Assembly (NCBI RefSeq): GCF_900129935.1
Contig: NZ_FQXJ01000008.1
Location: forward strand, 172,869-236,868
Length of the DNA stretch: 64,000 bases
Source of the DNA: Desulfosporosinus lacus DSM 15449
GTDB lineage: Bacteria; Bacillota; Desulfitobacteriia; Desulfitobacteriales; Desulfitobacteriaceae
Direction: 5' to 3'
In this document: in pieces, positions 1 through 8,275 of the stretch
Numbering within the stretch: position 1 is the stretch's first letter
Layout of the letters: every line of letters starts with the position of its first letter
Translations under genes and position numbers: made by a program
Notes under the pieces: model-generated
Databases searched by the model: none
The model's input: only the letters and a program-made list of their open reading frames with translations
Told to the model about the DNA's origin: nothing

Positions 1-2
1 TA

Positions 3-116
3 GATCCTCTTGACAAAGCAATGATGGGCTTTGTTTACGCCTCTCAAGCTTTATTGGGACAAGATTCATTCTGTGTGCAGTATTTGACCGCTCATCGTAA
101 AGGGTTGTACGATTAA
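3..116 (+). CDS. C-terminal end of an unidentified protein (partial)
   Basis: An open frame enters from the left edge and ends at a TAA at 114-116, giving 37 residues that end in TAHRKGLYD. The peptide contains the stretch YASQALLGQD and one cysteine. Its composition looks like real protein rather than random reading, but I do not recognise the family from so short a tail. It lies on the same strand as the B12 genes, but a promoter and riboswitch separate them, so it probably belongs to the preceding transcription unit. Confidence 0.5.
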   Translation, partial: DPLDKAMMGFVYASQALLGQDSFCVQYLTAHRKGLYD

Positions 117-154
117 TTGAGTAAAAGCCGAAAGAAATGTCTGGAATTTCACTC

Positions 155-183
155 TTGTAATCTAACGCAGTTTGCATTAAAAT
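155..183 (+). promoter_or_regulatory. Candidate sigma-A promoter for the CblS/ECF operon
   Basis: TTGTAA at 155-160 and TAAAAT at 178-183 are separated by 17 bases, a good match to a vegetative promoter. It lies just upstream of the cobalamin riboswitch, so the leader RNA would begin near 190. This is a motif match only. Confidence 0.5.
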
Positions 184-204
184 ACATATAACTTAATCAT
201 TCGT

Positions 205-357
205 TTGTTACTGGTGCCCTGCAAAGGGAGAATAGGGAACTGGGTGAGAATCCCGGACGGACCCACCACTGTAAAGAGGAGACTTATGCATAGCCACTGG
301 GAAACCGGGAAGGCGCATAAAGTTGATGATTCTAAGTCAGGAGACCTGCCTGTAACT
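205..357 (+). promoter_or_regulatory. Cobalamin (AdoCbl-class) riboswitch 1
   Basis: The conserved parts of a cobalamin riboswitch are visible in order: ACTGGTGCCC at the 5' side, GGGAAC..GGTGAGAATCCC, the ACCCACCACTGTAA core, and the B12 box GTCAGGAGACCTGCC near 338-352. It precedes cblS-cblT-ecfAA'-ecfT, genes for corrinoid precursor salvage. By analogy with the family, cobalamin binding should repress the downstream genes. A 13-bp hairpin at 392-422 lies between the aptamer and the first gene and may be part of the expression platform. Confidence 0.93.
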
Positions 358-391
358 TAAAGTCATGAACAAAGGTAAAGTTCATGGTCGG

Positions 392-422
392 TTTTCATTT
401 TCAAACTAGTTGAAAATGAAAA
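392..422 (+). promoter_or_regulatory. 13-bp AT-rich hairpin downstream of riboswitch 1
   Basis: TTTTCATTTTCAA (392-404) and TTGAAAATGAAAA (410-422) form a perfect inverted repeat around a 5-nt loop. No uninterrupted T-run follows directly, although T-rich sequence begins near 434. It may act in the switching mechanism of the riboswitch. The role is inferred from position. Confidence 0.5.
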
Positions 423-473
423 TTAGACTGTGAATTTTTTTGTTTTGTTAATTTATATGAGAGGTGAAAAGGT

Positions 474-1214
474 TTGGGATTTCTCGGTCGGGATGTTGAA
501 GTTGTTTCGATAAACGAAACACAATCTTTGGTCGTTTCTTGTGATTCCTGTGGAGCAATTGGTATGAAGGAATTTGATGTGTACAAAATTTCGTGGTTTA
601 TAACAGGAAAATTGACCACAAGGGTTGCGCTGTTGGAGGTCCTTTCTACAGGAGGTATACCACAGATGCTGACCGTGGCAATTTCAAATGAACCGTGCCC
701 GACTGGCGATGAATTATTAAAGGGGGTGAAGGATGAACTGGAATCCGCAGGATTAGAAAGTCTCCCTGTTGCGATAAGCACTGAGAAAAATATGTCCACA
801 ATTCAAACTGGCCTTGGAGTCAGCGTAATCGGACTAGCTGAGAAAAATAAGCTGCGTATTGGAACAGCACAACTTGGAGACGCCGTCTATTGTTTAGGAT
901 TCCCTAAGGTCGGAGCTGAACTTAGCAATCCGGAGGACCCGGAAATTATAAAAGTAAAATCGGTTCAAACCCTCTTAGAAAGTTCAAGTATACATGACAT
1001 AATTCCAATAGGATCAAGAGGGATACGACTAGAAGCAGAACAATTGGCCTCTTCGGTCAATACTCGATTTAAATTTGCTCCTGCCTGTACTCTTGATTTA
1101 GATAAATCAGCGGGTCCGTCTACATGTCTTATTTTTTCGACATCCGGGGCATTAGATCAAAGATTATTAAGTTCTTTAAATTTGCCCTTAACGATAATAG
1201 GTGAATTATACTAA
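474..1214 (+). CDS. cblS: Alpha-ribazole kinase CblS-like (PurM/AIR synthase superfamily)
   Basis: This 246-residue protein shows the layout of an AIR-synthase-related ATP-binding protein: an early DSCGAIG motif (residues 24-30) and a GTAQLGDAVYCLGFP segment near residues 128-142. In Firmicutes that lack the CobT route, CblS of this superfamily phosphorylates alpha-ribazole for lower-ligand salvage. The identification rests on the neighbours: it lies behind a cobalamin riboswitch and 28 bp before a CblT-like ECF S component. The start is TTG with GAGGTGAAAAGG just upstream; no in-frame ATG is near. An uncharacterised AIR-synthase-related protein is the alternative name. Confidence 0.72.
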   Translation: MGFLGRDVEVVSINETQSLVVSCDSCGAIGMKEFDVYKISWFITGKLTTRVALLEVLSTGGIPQMLTVAISNEPCPTGDELLKGVKDELESAGLESLPVAISTEKNMSTIQTGLGVSVIGLAEKNKLRIGTAQLGDAVYCLGFPKVGAELSNPEDPEIIKVKSVQTLLESSSIHDIIPIGSRGIRLEAEQLASSVNTRFKFAPACTLDLDKSAGPSTCLIFSTSGALDQRLLSSLNLPLTIIGELY

Positions 1215-1242
1215 ATAATTTAAATTAGGGAGGAATATTTGT

Positions 1243-1758
1243 ATGAAGAATCTAGGAATAGAACAACAGGAATTACAACTTTCCGCTTGGAATGTTAAAA
1301 GATTATCAATTATGGCCATCTTCATTGCTTTAAGTGCCGTAGGAGCGCTCATTAAAATCCCAAGTCCTGTCGGAACGATTGGCATGGATTCTGCGCCCGG
1401 ATTTTTTAGTGCCTTAGCCTTTGGCGGGCTAACCGGTGCGATAGTTATTGCTTTTGGACACTTGTTGACAGCGGCGGTTGTCGGATTCCCTTTGACAATT
1501 CCGGTCCATCTGTATGTTGCATTGCAAATGGCTTTATGGGCTGTAGCCTATCGTTGGGTCAATGAGAAGCTTGGTTTGATTCCGGCAGTCATCGTTGGAA
1601 TTGTGCTTAATGGGGTAGTCTCAGCTTTTGCCATGCTTCCAATGATGGGTATGGGCGGAGTTCTAGCGCTTTTGCCTTTCCTAGTGGTTGGAGCAACTCT
1701 TAATGTTATTATTTCTGCAGTAGCCTACAAAGCAATTAAGGGAAGCCGGCTCATTTAA
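1243..1758 (+). CDS. cblT: ECF transporter S component, alpha-ribazole transporter CblT-like
   Basis: This 171-residue, very hydrophobic protein has about five to six membrane segments, beginning near residue 22, and the small-residue-rich helices typical of ECF substrate-binding components. It sits between the CblS-like kinase and the EcfAA'/EcfT genes under one cobalamin riboswitch. The pairing with CblS points to alpha-ribazole as substrate; cobinamide, cobalamin or another corrinoid precursor is possible. A GGGAGGAAT ribosome binding site precedes the ATG. Confidence 0.72.
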   Translation: MKNLGIEQQELQLSAWNVKRLSIMAIFIALSAVGALIKIPSPVGTIGMDSAPGFFSALAFGGLTGAIVIAFGHLLTAAVVGFPLTIPVHLYVALQMALWAVAYRWVNEKLGLIPAVIVGIVLNGVVSAFAMLPMMGMGGVLALLPFLVVGATLNVIISAVAYKAIKGSRLI

Positions 1759-1775
1759 TTAATGGGGTGAAAATC

Positions 1776-3611
1776 GTGGAGACCTTGGAAAATGAAAAAT
1801 CCCAAGCAAGGGCAATCTGCCTTAAAAATCTCTCTTATCGTTATCCAAATGCAGTGGAACCAAGCTTGAAAAACATTAACTTAGACGTGGAAAAAGGAAA
1901 ATTCTTTCTCATAATGGGGTCCACTGGGGCAGGGAAAACGACTTTGAGTTTATGTCTGAACGGTCTGATTCCTCAGCTTCTGGAGGGAAAACTAACAGGA
2001 TGGGTAAGTGTAGCTGGAAAGGATGTCGGAAAAACCGCAGTACAGTCCTTGTCTAAAGTTCTGGGACTTGTTCTCCAGGACCCAGAGACACAAATTATTG
2101 GCCGAACGGTTGAGGAAGACACCTCATTTGGTCCTCGAAATTTTTTAGTGCCATTAGAGGAGATTAAACAGAGAGTAAATCAAACCTTAGAAAAGGTTCG
2201 CCTCCAAGGGTATAACGATCGTTTATCTGAGGAGCTGTCGGGGGGTGAAAAACAACGCCTGGCGATTGCGGGTGTCCTGGTGATGGAACCTGAAATCCTT
2301 GTGCTGGACGAACCGACTTCAGAACTTGATCCGGTAGGACGCTCAGAAATCTACGCAACCTTAGCGGATTTGCGGCGGAAAAAGGATTTAACCATTATAT
2401 TAGTTGAACACTCCAGCGAAGAACTGATTTATAGGGCAGATGAAGTCGTGGTACTTAACCAGGGAGAATTAGTTTGGAGAGGAGTTCCTTCAGAACTCTT
2501 TCGCAATCTGCCCCTTTTGCGTCAGTGGGGGATTAAGCCGCTTCCGGTCAGTCAGATCGGATGGGATTTCTACGAAAAGGGTTGGATTACCCTTGCTGAA
2601 ATCCCCTTAGATATCCCATCTGCAGAAGGTTTGATTAGAGAGCTTTTACCCAAATACGGACGTTGGCAGGGGCATTTACAAGGTCAAGCACAAAGACAAG
2701 TGCAAGTACCAGGTCAAGGGTTTGGGGCAGGACAGAGAAAGGATGGCTTGTTTCAGCAAGAACTGGACTTGTCTAAGAAAGAAATTGCAGTTCAAATCAA
2801 GGATCTAAATTATCAATATAACTCAGATCAGACCGCATTGAGAGGGATTAATCTGATGATTGAAGCAGGGGATTTCGTGGCTTTAATCGGACAAAACGGA
2901 GCAGGAAAAACGACTTTAGCCAAACATTTTAACGGACTTTTGAAACCAACCAGTGGTGAGGTTATCATTGAGGGCATGAATACTCTAAAGTATGATACCT
3001 CCGATTTGTCAAAAACCGTCGGCTATGTCTTTCAAAATCCGGATCATCAAATTTTCTCTGCTACCGTCGAGAAAGAGTTAGAATTTGGGCTCAAGAACGC
3101 GGGATTTAAAGGTGAGGAAATCAAGGAACGTGTTGAACAGGTTCTCCAGTATACGGGTTTAGAAAGATACCGCAACGTTCATCCGTTTAGTTTGGGCAAA
3201 GGAGAACGGCAAATGATTGCTGTGGCTTCAATCCTTGTCTTAAAACCTAAAGTCCTGATCATAGATGAACCAACCACGGGCTCAGACTGGACAGGAGTTC
3301 AGACCATGATGGCTTTGATCCGTAAACTCCACACTGCAGGGACGACAATTATAATGATTAGTCATGATATGGACTTAGTTGCTCAATATGCAAAGAGGGT
3401 TATTGTCTTAAAAGAAGGCGGTGTTTTGTTAGATGGCACGCCAAAGAGTGTTTTTTCCAACGAACAAATTCTTATTGACTCTGCCATCGTTCCACCCCAA
3501 TTATGCAGGCTCTCATTCCAATTAGAGGATATTTTAGGTCGTGAACCCTTCATCGAATCAAGTGAGTTTACGGCGATGTTCGAAAGCAGGGAGCAGTCAG
3601 GATGTTTATAG
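1776..3611 (+). CDS. ecfA: ECF transporter energizing module, two ATPases fused in one chain
   Basis: A single chain of about 611 residues carries two complete ABC ATPase domains. The first has Walker A GSTGAGKTT near residue 50, signature LSGGEKQR and Walker B ILVLDEPTS. The second has Walker A GQNGAGKTT near 375 and Walker B VLIIDEPTT. EcfA1 and EcfA2 are usually separate genes; here a linker rich in Q and G joins them. The second signature reads SLGKGERQ instead of LSGGQ. GTG at 1776 is preferred over GTG at 1767 because GGGGTGAAA lies at the right distance. The end overlaps ecfT by 10 bp. It should power uptake by CblT and perhaps other S components. Confidence 0.9.
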   Translation: METLENEKSQARAICLKNLSYRYPNAVEPSLKNINLDVEKGKFFLIMGSTGAGKTTLSLCLNGLIPQLLEGKLTGWVSVAGKDVGKTAVQSLSKVLGLVLQDPETQIIGRTVEEDTSFGPRNFLVPLEEIKQRVNQTLEKVRLQGYNDRLSEELSGGEKQRLAIAGVLVMEPEILVLDEPTSELDPVGRSEIYATLADLRRKKDLTIILVEHSSEELIYRADEVVVLNQGELVWRGVPSELFRNLPLLRQWGIKPLPVSQIGWDFYEKGWITLAEIPLDIPSAEGLIRELLPKYGRWQGHLQGQAQRQVQVPGQGFGAGQRKDGLFQQELDLSKKEIAVQIKDLNYQYNSDQTALRGINLMIEAGDFVALIGQNGAGKTTLAKHFNGLLKPTSGEVIIEGMNTLKYDTSDLSKTVGYVFQNPDHQIFSATVEKELEFGLKNAGFKGEEIKERVEQVLQYTGLERYRNVHPFSLGKGERQMIAVASILVLKPKVLIIDEPTTGSDWTGVQTMMALIRKLHTAGTTIIMISHDMDLVAQYAKRVIVLKEGGVLLDGTPKSVFSNEQILIDSAIVPPQLCRLSFQLEDILGREPFIESSEFTAMFESREQSGCL

Positions 3612-4414
3612 AGTATTTACCGGGAGAGACCTTGCTCCATCGTCTGGATGTCCGGACAAAAATGCTCGGGTTCTTCGGGTTTATTATAATTTCCTTTCTA
3701 TTTCAGGATCCAAAATATCAGCTTTTGATTGTCTCGCTTACTGGGCTTTTAGCCTTTTGGATAAAAATTCCCTTGCAAAAGATCCGGGGAATGTTGATTC
3801 CCTTGATTCCTATCATCATATCGATTATTCTAATCACAGGATTTACATTTGCACCTGAGCGCTTTGATCATGTTTCCAGTCAAACGATCCTCTTTTATGC
3901 CCTTCCAGGAGAAAAATTGGGGGCTACTGTAGGGGGATTTATGATGGGAAGTACCTTTATCTTTCGTCTTTTTGGTATGATGATCGCTTCGTCGGTTTTG
4001 ATTTTAACCACATCAATGGATGATTTCACTCAGTTCTTTCAAAAGATGAAGATGCCAGTTGAAGTTTCCATGATGCTGACAACAGCGATTCGATTTATTC
4101 CAACCCTAGATAAAAAACGCCGGCAAATCTTAGAGGCCCAAAGAGCTCGTGGGACTAAATTCAACGAGAAAGGGATCATCGGTTCCATCCGGTCCTATAT
4201 ACCGATTATGGTTCCCTTGTTTATTAATTCAATAATGATGGCTAATTCATTATCGATGGCAATGCTTAACAGAGGGTACGGTTTGACGCGAACTTGGACA
4301 TCTATGCGCGAAATAGCCTTTGCTCCAAGGGATTATTGGGTAATGTCATTTATAGTTCTGTTGATAACATTGAGTTTCTTTGTCCGATTCAGACTGCATC
4401 TGGGAGTATTATAG
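3602..4414 (+). CDS. ecfT: ECF transporter transmembrane component EcfT
   Basis: This 270-residue membrane protein has N-terminal hydrophobic helices, then the two coupling motifs of EcfT: AQRARGTKF in the cytoplasmic region and the later LNRGYG. It overlaps the fused ATPase gene by 10 bp, so the two are translationally coupled. It would join the S component CblT to the ATPase pair. A 123-bp gap follows before cbiD, without a clear terminator. Confidence 0.92.
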   Translation: MFIEYLPGETLLHRLDVRTKMLGFFGFIIISFLFQDPKYQLLIVSLTGLLAFWIKIPLQKIRGMLIPLIPIIISIILITGFTFAPERFDHVSSQTILFYALPGEKLGATVGGFMMGSTFIFRLFGMMIASSVLILTTSMDDFTQFFQKMKMPVEVSMMLTTAIRFIPTLDKKRRQILEAQRARGTKFNEKGIIGSIRSYIPIMVPLFINSIMMANSLSMAMLNRGYGLTRTWTSMREIAFAPRDYWVMSFIVLLITLSFFVRFRLHLGVL

Positions 4415-4537
4415 GTTCATCAAAAAATGTGGCTCTTCATGACTTGCATTTTCTTGGTATCAAAGGTCGATGAATCAGTTCAGGGCTATAATAATAACGA
4501 TTGTACTTTCGATTAAATTTAATGTGGGAGAGAAACT

Positions 4538-5665
4538 ATGGCACGAGATAAAGATCGACATACTTGGCGTGAAGGATATACTACAGGGAGTTGTGCTGCG
4601 GGTGCGGCAAAAGCCGCCTGTCAGTTGCTTAAAGGGAACAGTTTAGCGGAGCAGGCAGAGATTCCACTGCCGAATTCGGCGCGCTTAATGATGCCCATTC
4701 ACAGCGGAGAATCCGGATACCCTCAAGCTTGGGCCAGTATTCTTAAAGACGGTGGGGATGATGCGGATATTACTCATGGCCTCGAGATTCGTGCGATGGC
4801 ACGTTTCATTTCTCATCAAGGAGAAGTTCATATTCGCGGAGGCAAGGGAGTTGGGACCGTCACGAAAAAAGGCTTGGCGATCTCAGTTGGGGAAAGTGCC
4901 ATTAACCCGGTACCTAGAAGAATGATCCGTGAAGCAGTCCGAGAGGTTTTTCCCGCTGAAGAAATCGAAATTATTATCGAAGTTCCAGCCGGAGAAGATA
5001 CTGCCTTGCGTACTCTTAATCCCAGACTGGGGGTAATGGGAGGAATTTCAATCCTCGGGACGAGTGGGATAGTTCGTCCTATGTCTGAGGAGGCATTCAA
5101 AACCTCCATCCTGCCTGAGCTGGACCAAGCAGTGGCTTATGGACATAAAACTATTGTACTTACTCCTGGGCACTATGGGTATCGAGTGGCAACTGAACGC
5201 TTTAAAGTGCCGCCCGAAGCCGTAATACAGATGAGTAATTTTGTAGGCTATATGTTGGAAGAAGCAGCCTATAGGGGGATTGAACAGGTAATTCTCTTAG
5301 GGCATATTGGAAAACTCATTAAAGTCTCGGGCGGAATTTTCCATACCCATAATCGTGTCGCTGATGCTCGAATGGAAGTCCTGCTGGCCCATGCCGCATT
5401 AGCAGGACTTAGTATAGACACCTTAAAACATTTAGCAGAATTCCCAACCACCGAAGGGGCAACCGCTGAACTTTTACTCCTTGGAGAACAAGAGCTGCTT
5501 CATCATCTGGCACACTTGGCTAGTGAAAGAGCCCAAGCGTTCACCTTTGGACGGCTAAGCATTGGAACGATCATGACATTATTAGACGGAAAACCGATTA
5601 GTTGGGATATTCAAGCCTTTAAGATAGTGGAGGAACAGGGATGGACTTGGTCGATTGAGTCGTAG
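4538..5665 (+). CDS. cbiD: Cobalt-precorrin-5B C1-methyltransferase CbiD
   Basis: This 375-residue protein begins with the family motif REGYTTGSCAAGAAKAA (near residues 11-27). CbiD methylates C1 of cobalt-precorrin-5B with SAM in the anaerobic corrin pathway. Other conserved stretches such as GKGVGTVTKKGL and LLGHIGKLIKVSGGIFHTH are intact. A GTGGGAGAGAA ribosome binding site precedes the ATG. It is separated from the main cbi cluster by the second riboswitch, so it is probably expressed with the first riboswitch unit. Confidence 0.95.
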   Translation: MARDKDRHTWREGYTTGSCAAGAAKAACQLLKGNSLAEQAEIPLPNSARLMMPIHSGESGYPQAWASILKDGGDDADITHGLEIRAMARFISHQGEVHIRGGKGVGTVTKKGLAISVGESAINPVPRRMIREAVREVFPAEEIEIIIEVPAGEDTALRTLNPRLGVMGGISILGTSGIVRPMSEEAFKTSILPELDQAVAYGHKTIVLTPGHYGYRVATERFKVPPEAVIQMSNFVGYMLEEAAYRGIEQVILLGHIGKLIKVSGGIFHTHNRVADARMEVLLAHAALAGLSIDTLKHLAEFPTTEGATAELLLLGEQELLHHLAHLASERAQAFTFGRLSIGTIMTLLDGKPISWDIQAFKIVEEQGWTWSIES

Positions 5666-5789
5666 GCAATTTGGAGAATGTTTTTAGTACGATGATGATT
5701 GCCAGGAATTGAGATTTCAAAGTTAACGAAAGCAACAGGTCAATCTGAAGAAAAAATATGCGAAGAAACCAATAAGGTAAATAAAGCTG

Positions 5790-5825
5790 AAGGTACGTTA
5801 TTTCAGAAATGAAACAACGTACCTT
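5790..5825. repeat. 16-bp hairpin with GAAA loop downstream of cbiD
   Basis: AAGGTACGTT (5790-5799) pairs with AACGTACCTT (5816-5825), and inside it TTTCA/TGAAA closes a GAAA loop; only one A-C mismatch interrupts the stem. No T-run follows on the plus strand. It lies in the 5666-5930 stretch, where I see no convincing gene. It may be a 3' end structure of the cbiD mRNA or a short dispersed repeat. Confidence 0.6.
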
Positions 5826-5930
5826 CGTGCAACTCTTTGACAAAGGGCTTAAAGTACTAATAATTGCATTTTTGATAACTGGATGGTGAAAGAAATGGCT
5901 ATTGTTCAGCAAATGCTTTTGATAAATTAT

Positions 5931-5958
5931 TTTGAAAAAGAGGAATTTAGTATATACT
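5931..5958 (+). promoter_or_regulatory. Candidate promoter for the main cbi operon
   Basis: TTTGAA (5931-5936) and TATACT (5953-5958) are separated by 16 bases and lie about 60 bases before the second cobalamin riboswitch. The -35 element is a weak match. The call rests on motif and position only. Confidence 0.4.
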
Positions 5959-6015
5959 TATAGAATAACACTGTATCCGTCGAACACACGCCTAGTGAAT
6001 TAAATAGCGTTATAC

Positions 6016-6182
6016 TTAAGGTTCCTTTAATTTAAAGGATCTAAAAGGGGAAGTCGGTGAAACTCCGGCGCGGTCCCGCCACTGTAAACAAGGAGTTCTC
6101 TTTGTAAATCCATTTTGAAACACAAGATGGTTGAACATGAGAATGATGACTTGAAGCCAGGAAACCTGCCTTAAGTAACATC
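6016..6182 (+). promoter_or_regulatory. Cobalamin (AdoCbl-class) riboswitch 2
   Basis: The aptamer shows AAGGTTCC at the 5' end, GGGGAAGTCGGTGAAACTCCGGC, the GGTCCCGCCACTGTAA core and the B12 box GAAGCCAGGAAACCTGCCT near 6153-6171. It is followed by an intrinsic terminator at 6233-6258 and then by the long cbi operon. This fits transcriptional control in which cobalamin binding favours the terminator. Confidence 0.95.
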
Positions 6183-6232
6183 ACAAACCTACGAGCGATA
6201 GGAGATGTGTGTGTTTATTCAAGGTAAACCAT

Positions 6233-6258
6233 ACGAGCCGCTCAGGCTCGTTTTTTAT
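6233..6258 (+). terminator. Riboswitch-linked intrinsic terminator
   Basis: ACGAGCC (6233-6239) and GGCTCGT (6245-6251) form a 7-bp GC-rich stem followed by a T-rich run (TTTTTTATTT). It lies between the riboswitch aptamer and cbiET, so it is most likely the regulated terminator rather than the end of cbiD. The sequence CTACGAGCGATAG at 6189-6201 could supply a competing pairing partner. Confidence 0.85.
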
Positions 6259-6320
6259 TTGTATTCGCTAATGTGTCTTTAGAAATTTAGTTAAACGACA
6301 TTATGGAAGAGGGGTAAAGC

Positions 6321-7541
6321 ATGTTACAGGTGATCGGTATCGGCCCTGGAAGGCCGGAATGGTTGCCCCCTGCGATTATTGAACTTGTGAAAAATTGCGA
6401 AATTTTAATCGGAGGGTCCAGGGCTCTTAAACTCTTTCCGGATTTCACAGGACATCAATATGTCCTATCCGGCAACTTGTCCAGCAGTGTTGATGTGATC
6501 AGAAATGCACTTCAGGAAAAGAAGGTTGTGGGGGTTCTCGTTTCTGGCGACCCTGGTTTTTTTAGTTTTTTACCCAGACTAAAGAAGGAATTCCCCGAGG
6601 AGAATATCGACGTTCATCCTGGGATCAGTTCTCTTCAATTTGCGTTTGCCAGAGCCGAGCTTCCTTGGCAAGAGGCGATTTTTGCCAGTGTCCATGGCCG
6701 AGAATTATCCGTATTGCCTCAAGTGATAACTCGTCCGACAGCGGTGTTAACCGGTGGGGAAAATACTCCTCAGAAAATCGCTCAATTTTATTTGGAACGC
6801 GGCCATAATCCTAAAATTTCCGTTGGGAATGCCCTTGCTTATCCAGAGGAATTTTGGGCAACAATGGATGCAGAACAGTTAGCTCAGGAAAAGACCTTTT
6901 TAAAGAACGCTATTGTTATTCTCCATCCACATTCCCATCGGTATTCCACTATGAAGGGCAGCGGGTCCAGGCTTGGAATTCCAGACGAGGAGTTTCTGCG
7001 GGGCAAGGTTCCGATGACAAAGGCGGAAATTCGAGTTCAAGTACTCGCCAAAGCCCAAATTTCTAAATTCGATAATGTCGTGGATATTGGCGCTGGTACA
7101 GGGAGCATTAGTATTGAAGCCGCAGGGCTCGCTTCTGAAGGGGTTGTATACGCAATTGAACATAATCCAGAGGCGCAAGAACTCATTCTTACTAATCAAC
7201 ATAAGTTTAACGTTTCAAATCTTTGCTTGATTCCTGGAGTTGCACCCGATGTCTTCGGAGAGCTTCCCCCTGTCGATGTTTGCATTATTGGCGGGAGTAA
7301 TGGGCGTTTAGCTGAAATATTAAAAACTGTTCCTCTTATTGAAGGGGGAAGAATCGTGATCACAGCAGTGACGATCGAAACAGTGGCTCAAGGTCTGAAA
7401 CTTCTTACAGACAATAACTATCAAGATATTGACACCGTTTCAATTCAAGCAGTTCGGTGGAAAGCAGTACAAACTCTGCATATGGCTCAAGCTTTGAATC
7501 CAATCTTTATAATATCAGCAAGAAAAGGGGAAGCATCATGA
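6321..7541 (+). CDS. cbiET: CbiE-CbiT fusion: cobalt-precorrin C5,15-methyltransferase/decarboxylase
   Basis: This is a 406-residue fusion. Residues 1 to about 195 form a tetrapyrrole methylase domain (IGIGPGRPEW at the start, CbiE); the rest is a Rossmann SAM methyltransferase with VDIGAGTG near residues 254-261 (CbiT). Together they methylate C5 and C15 and decarboxylate the C12 acetate. It is the first gene after the riboswitch terminator and has a GAGGGGTAAAGC ribosome binding site. The stop overlaps the cbiL start. Fused CbiET equals CobL of the aerobic pathway in architecture. Confidence 0.95.
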   Translation: MLQVIGIGPGRPEWLPPAIIELVKNCEILIGGSRALKLFPDFTGHQYVLSGNLSSSVDVIRNALQEKKVVGVLVSGDPGFFSFLPRLKKEFPEENIDVHPGISSLQFAFARAELPWQEAIFASVHGRELSVLPQVITRPTAVLTGGENTPQKIAQFYLERGHNPKISVGNALAYPEEFWATMDAEQLAQEKTFLKNAIVILHPHSHRYSTMKGSGSRLGIPDEEFLRGKVPMTKAEIRVQVLAKAQISKFDNVVDIGAGTGSISIEAAGLASEGVVYAIEHNPEAQELILTNQHKFNVSNLCLIPGVAPDVFGELPPVDVCIIGGSNGRLAEILKTVPLIEGGRIVITAVTIETVAQGLKLLTDNNYQDIDTVSIQAVRWKAVQTLHMAQALNPIFIISARKGEAS

Positions 7542-8275
7542 ATACAACATGGGGAAAATTCTATGGAGTAGGGGTTGGTCCCGGTGATCCTCAGCTCTTG
7601 ACTTTGCAAGCCGTTGATGTCCTTCATTCAGTCGATCTGGTAGCCATCCCAAAATCCAAGCTGGATCGAGAAAGTGTTGCCTGGGATATTGCCAAAATTC
7701 ATTGTCCATCTAATGCTCGGCTTGTCGAACTTGAAATGCCCATGACTTCAGATCCGCAGGTTTTAACTAAGGCTTGGCAAGATGGAGCACAAACCATCCT
7801 GGCTGAATTGAAACAGGGTAAATCTGTCGCCTTTATCACATTGGGTGATCCTTCACTTTACAGTACTTATAGTTATTTACTTAACATTCTCCAGGAGGAA
7901 CTTCCTCAGGAATATATTGTAACAGTACCTGGAATTACGGCTATGGCTGCAGCCGCCGCTAAGATTAACCTGCCCCTGGCCACAGGAGATGAGCCTCTGC
8001 TTATCTTGCCAAGTACGGAAGATGTTGGGGAGTTCCTTAATTTCCCCAATTTAGTGTTAATGAAAGTCTCCCGCAGACTTCCTGAAATTTTGACCCTGCT
8101 TGAAGAGCGCGACAGAAAAGCAGTCTTATTGACTCGTCTCGGACAATCTGGTGAGAAAATTCGCTGGGAACCTAAACCAGAAGATTTTACAGCTGATAAA
8201 ATTGATTATCTCAGTTTATTGCTCGTCAAAAAAGATTTGTTGGGGAGGGAAAACAGTGAGCCAGAAAAAAACTAG
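7538..8275 (+). CDS. cbiL: Cobalt-precorrin-2 C20-methyltransferase CbiL
   Basis: This 245-residue tetrapyrrole methylase begins with FYGVGVGPGDPQLLT and has VTLGDPSLYSTY and VPGITAMAAAAA segments typical of CbiL/CobI. It adds the C20 methyl group early in the pathway. The frame is open further upstream, but ATG at 7538 has AAAAGGGG before it and overlaps cbiET by 4 bp, the expected coupling; the upstream part is out-of-frame cbiET sequence. Confidence 0.95.
   Translation: MNTTWGKFYGVGVGPGDPQLLTLQAVDVLHSVDLVAIPKSKLDRESVAWDIAKIHCPSNARLVELEMPMTSDPQVLTKAWQDGAQTILAELKQGKSVAFITLGDPSLYSTYSYLLNILQEELPQEYIVTVPGITAMAAAAAKINLPLATGDEPLLILPSTEDVGEFLNFPNLVLMKVSRRLPEILTLLEERDRKAVLLTRLGQSGEKIRWEPKPEDFTADKIDYLSLLLVKKDLLGRENSEPEKN

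Noticed and set aside
5715..5824. Short plus-strand frame (about 36 residues) ending in TGA with more open frame after it, checked as a third Sec candidate
   Set aside because: No hairpin with a GGT loop follows the TGA, there is no cysteine context and no convincing start.
5619..5912. 97-residue minus-strand open frame overlapping the cbiD end
   Set aside because: It has no good ribosome binding site, biased composition and overlaps a hairpin; it looks like chance reading of AT-rich DNA.
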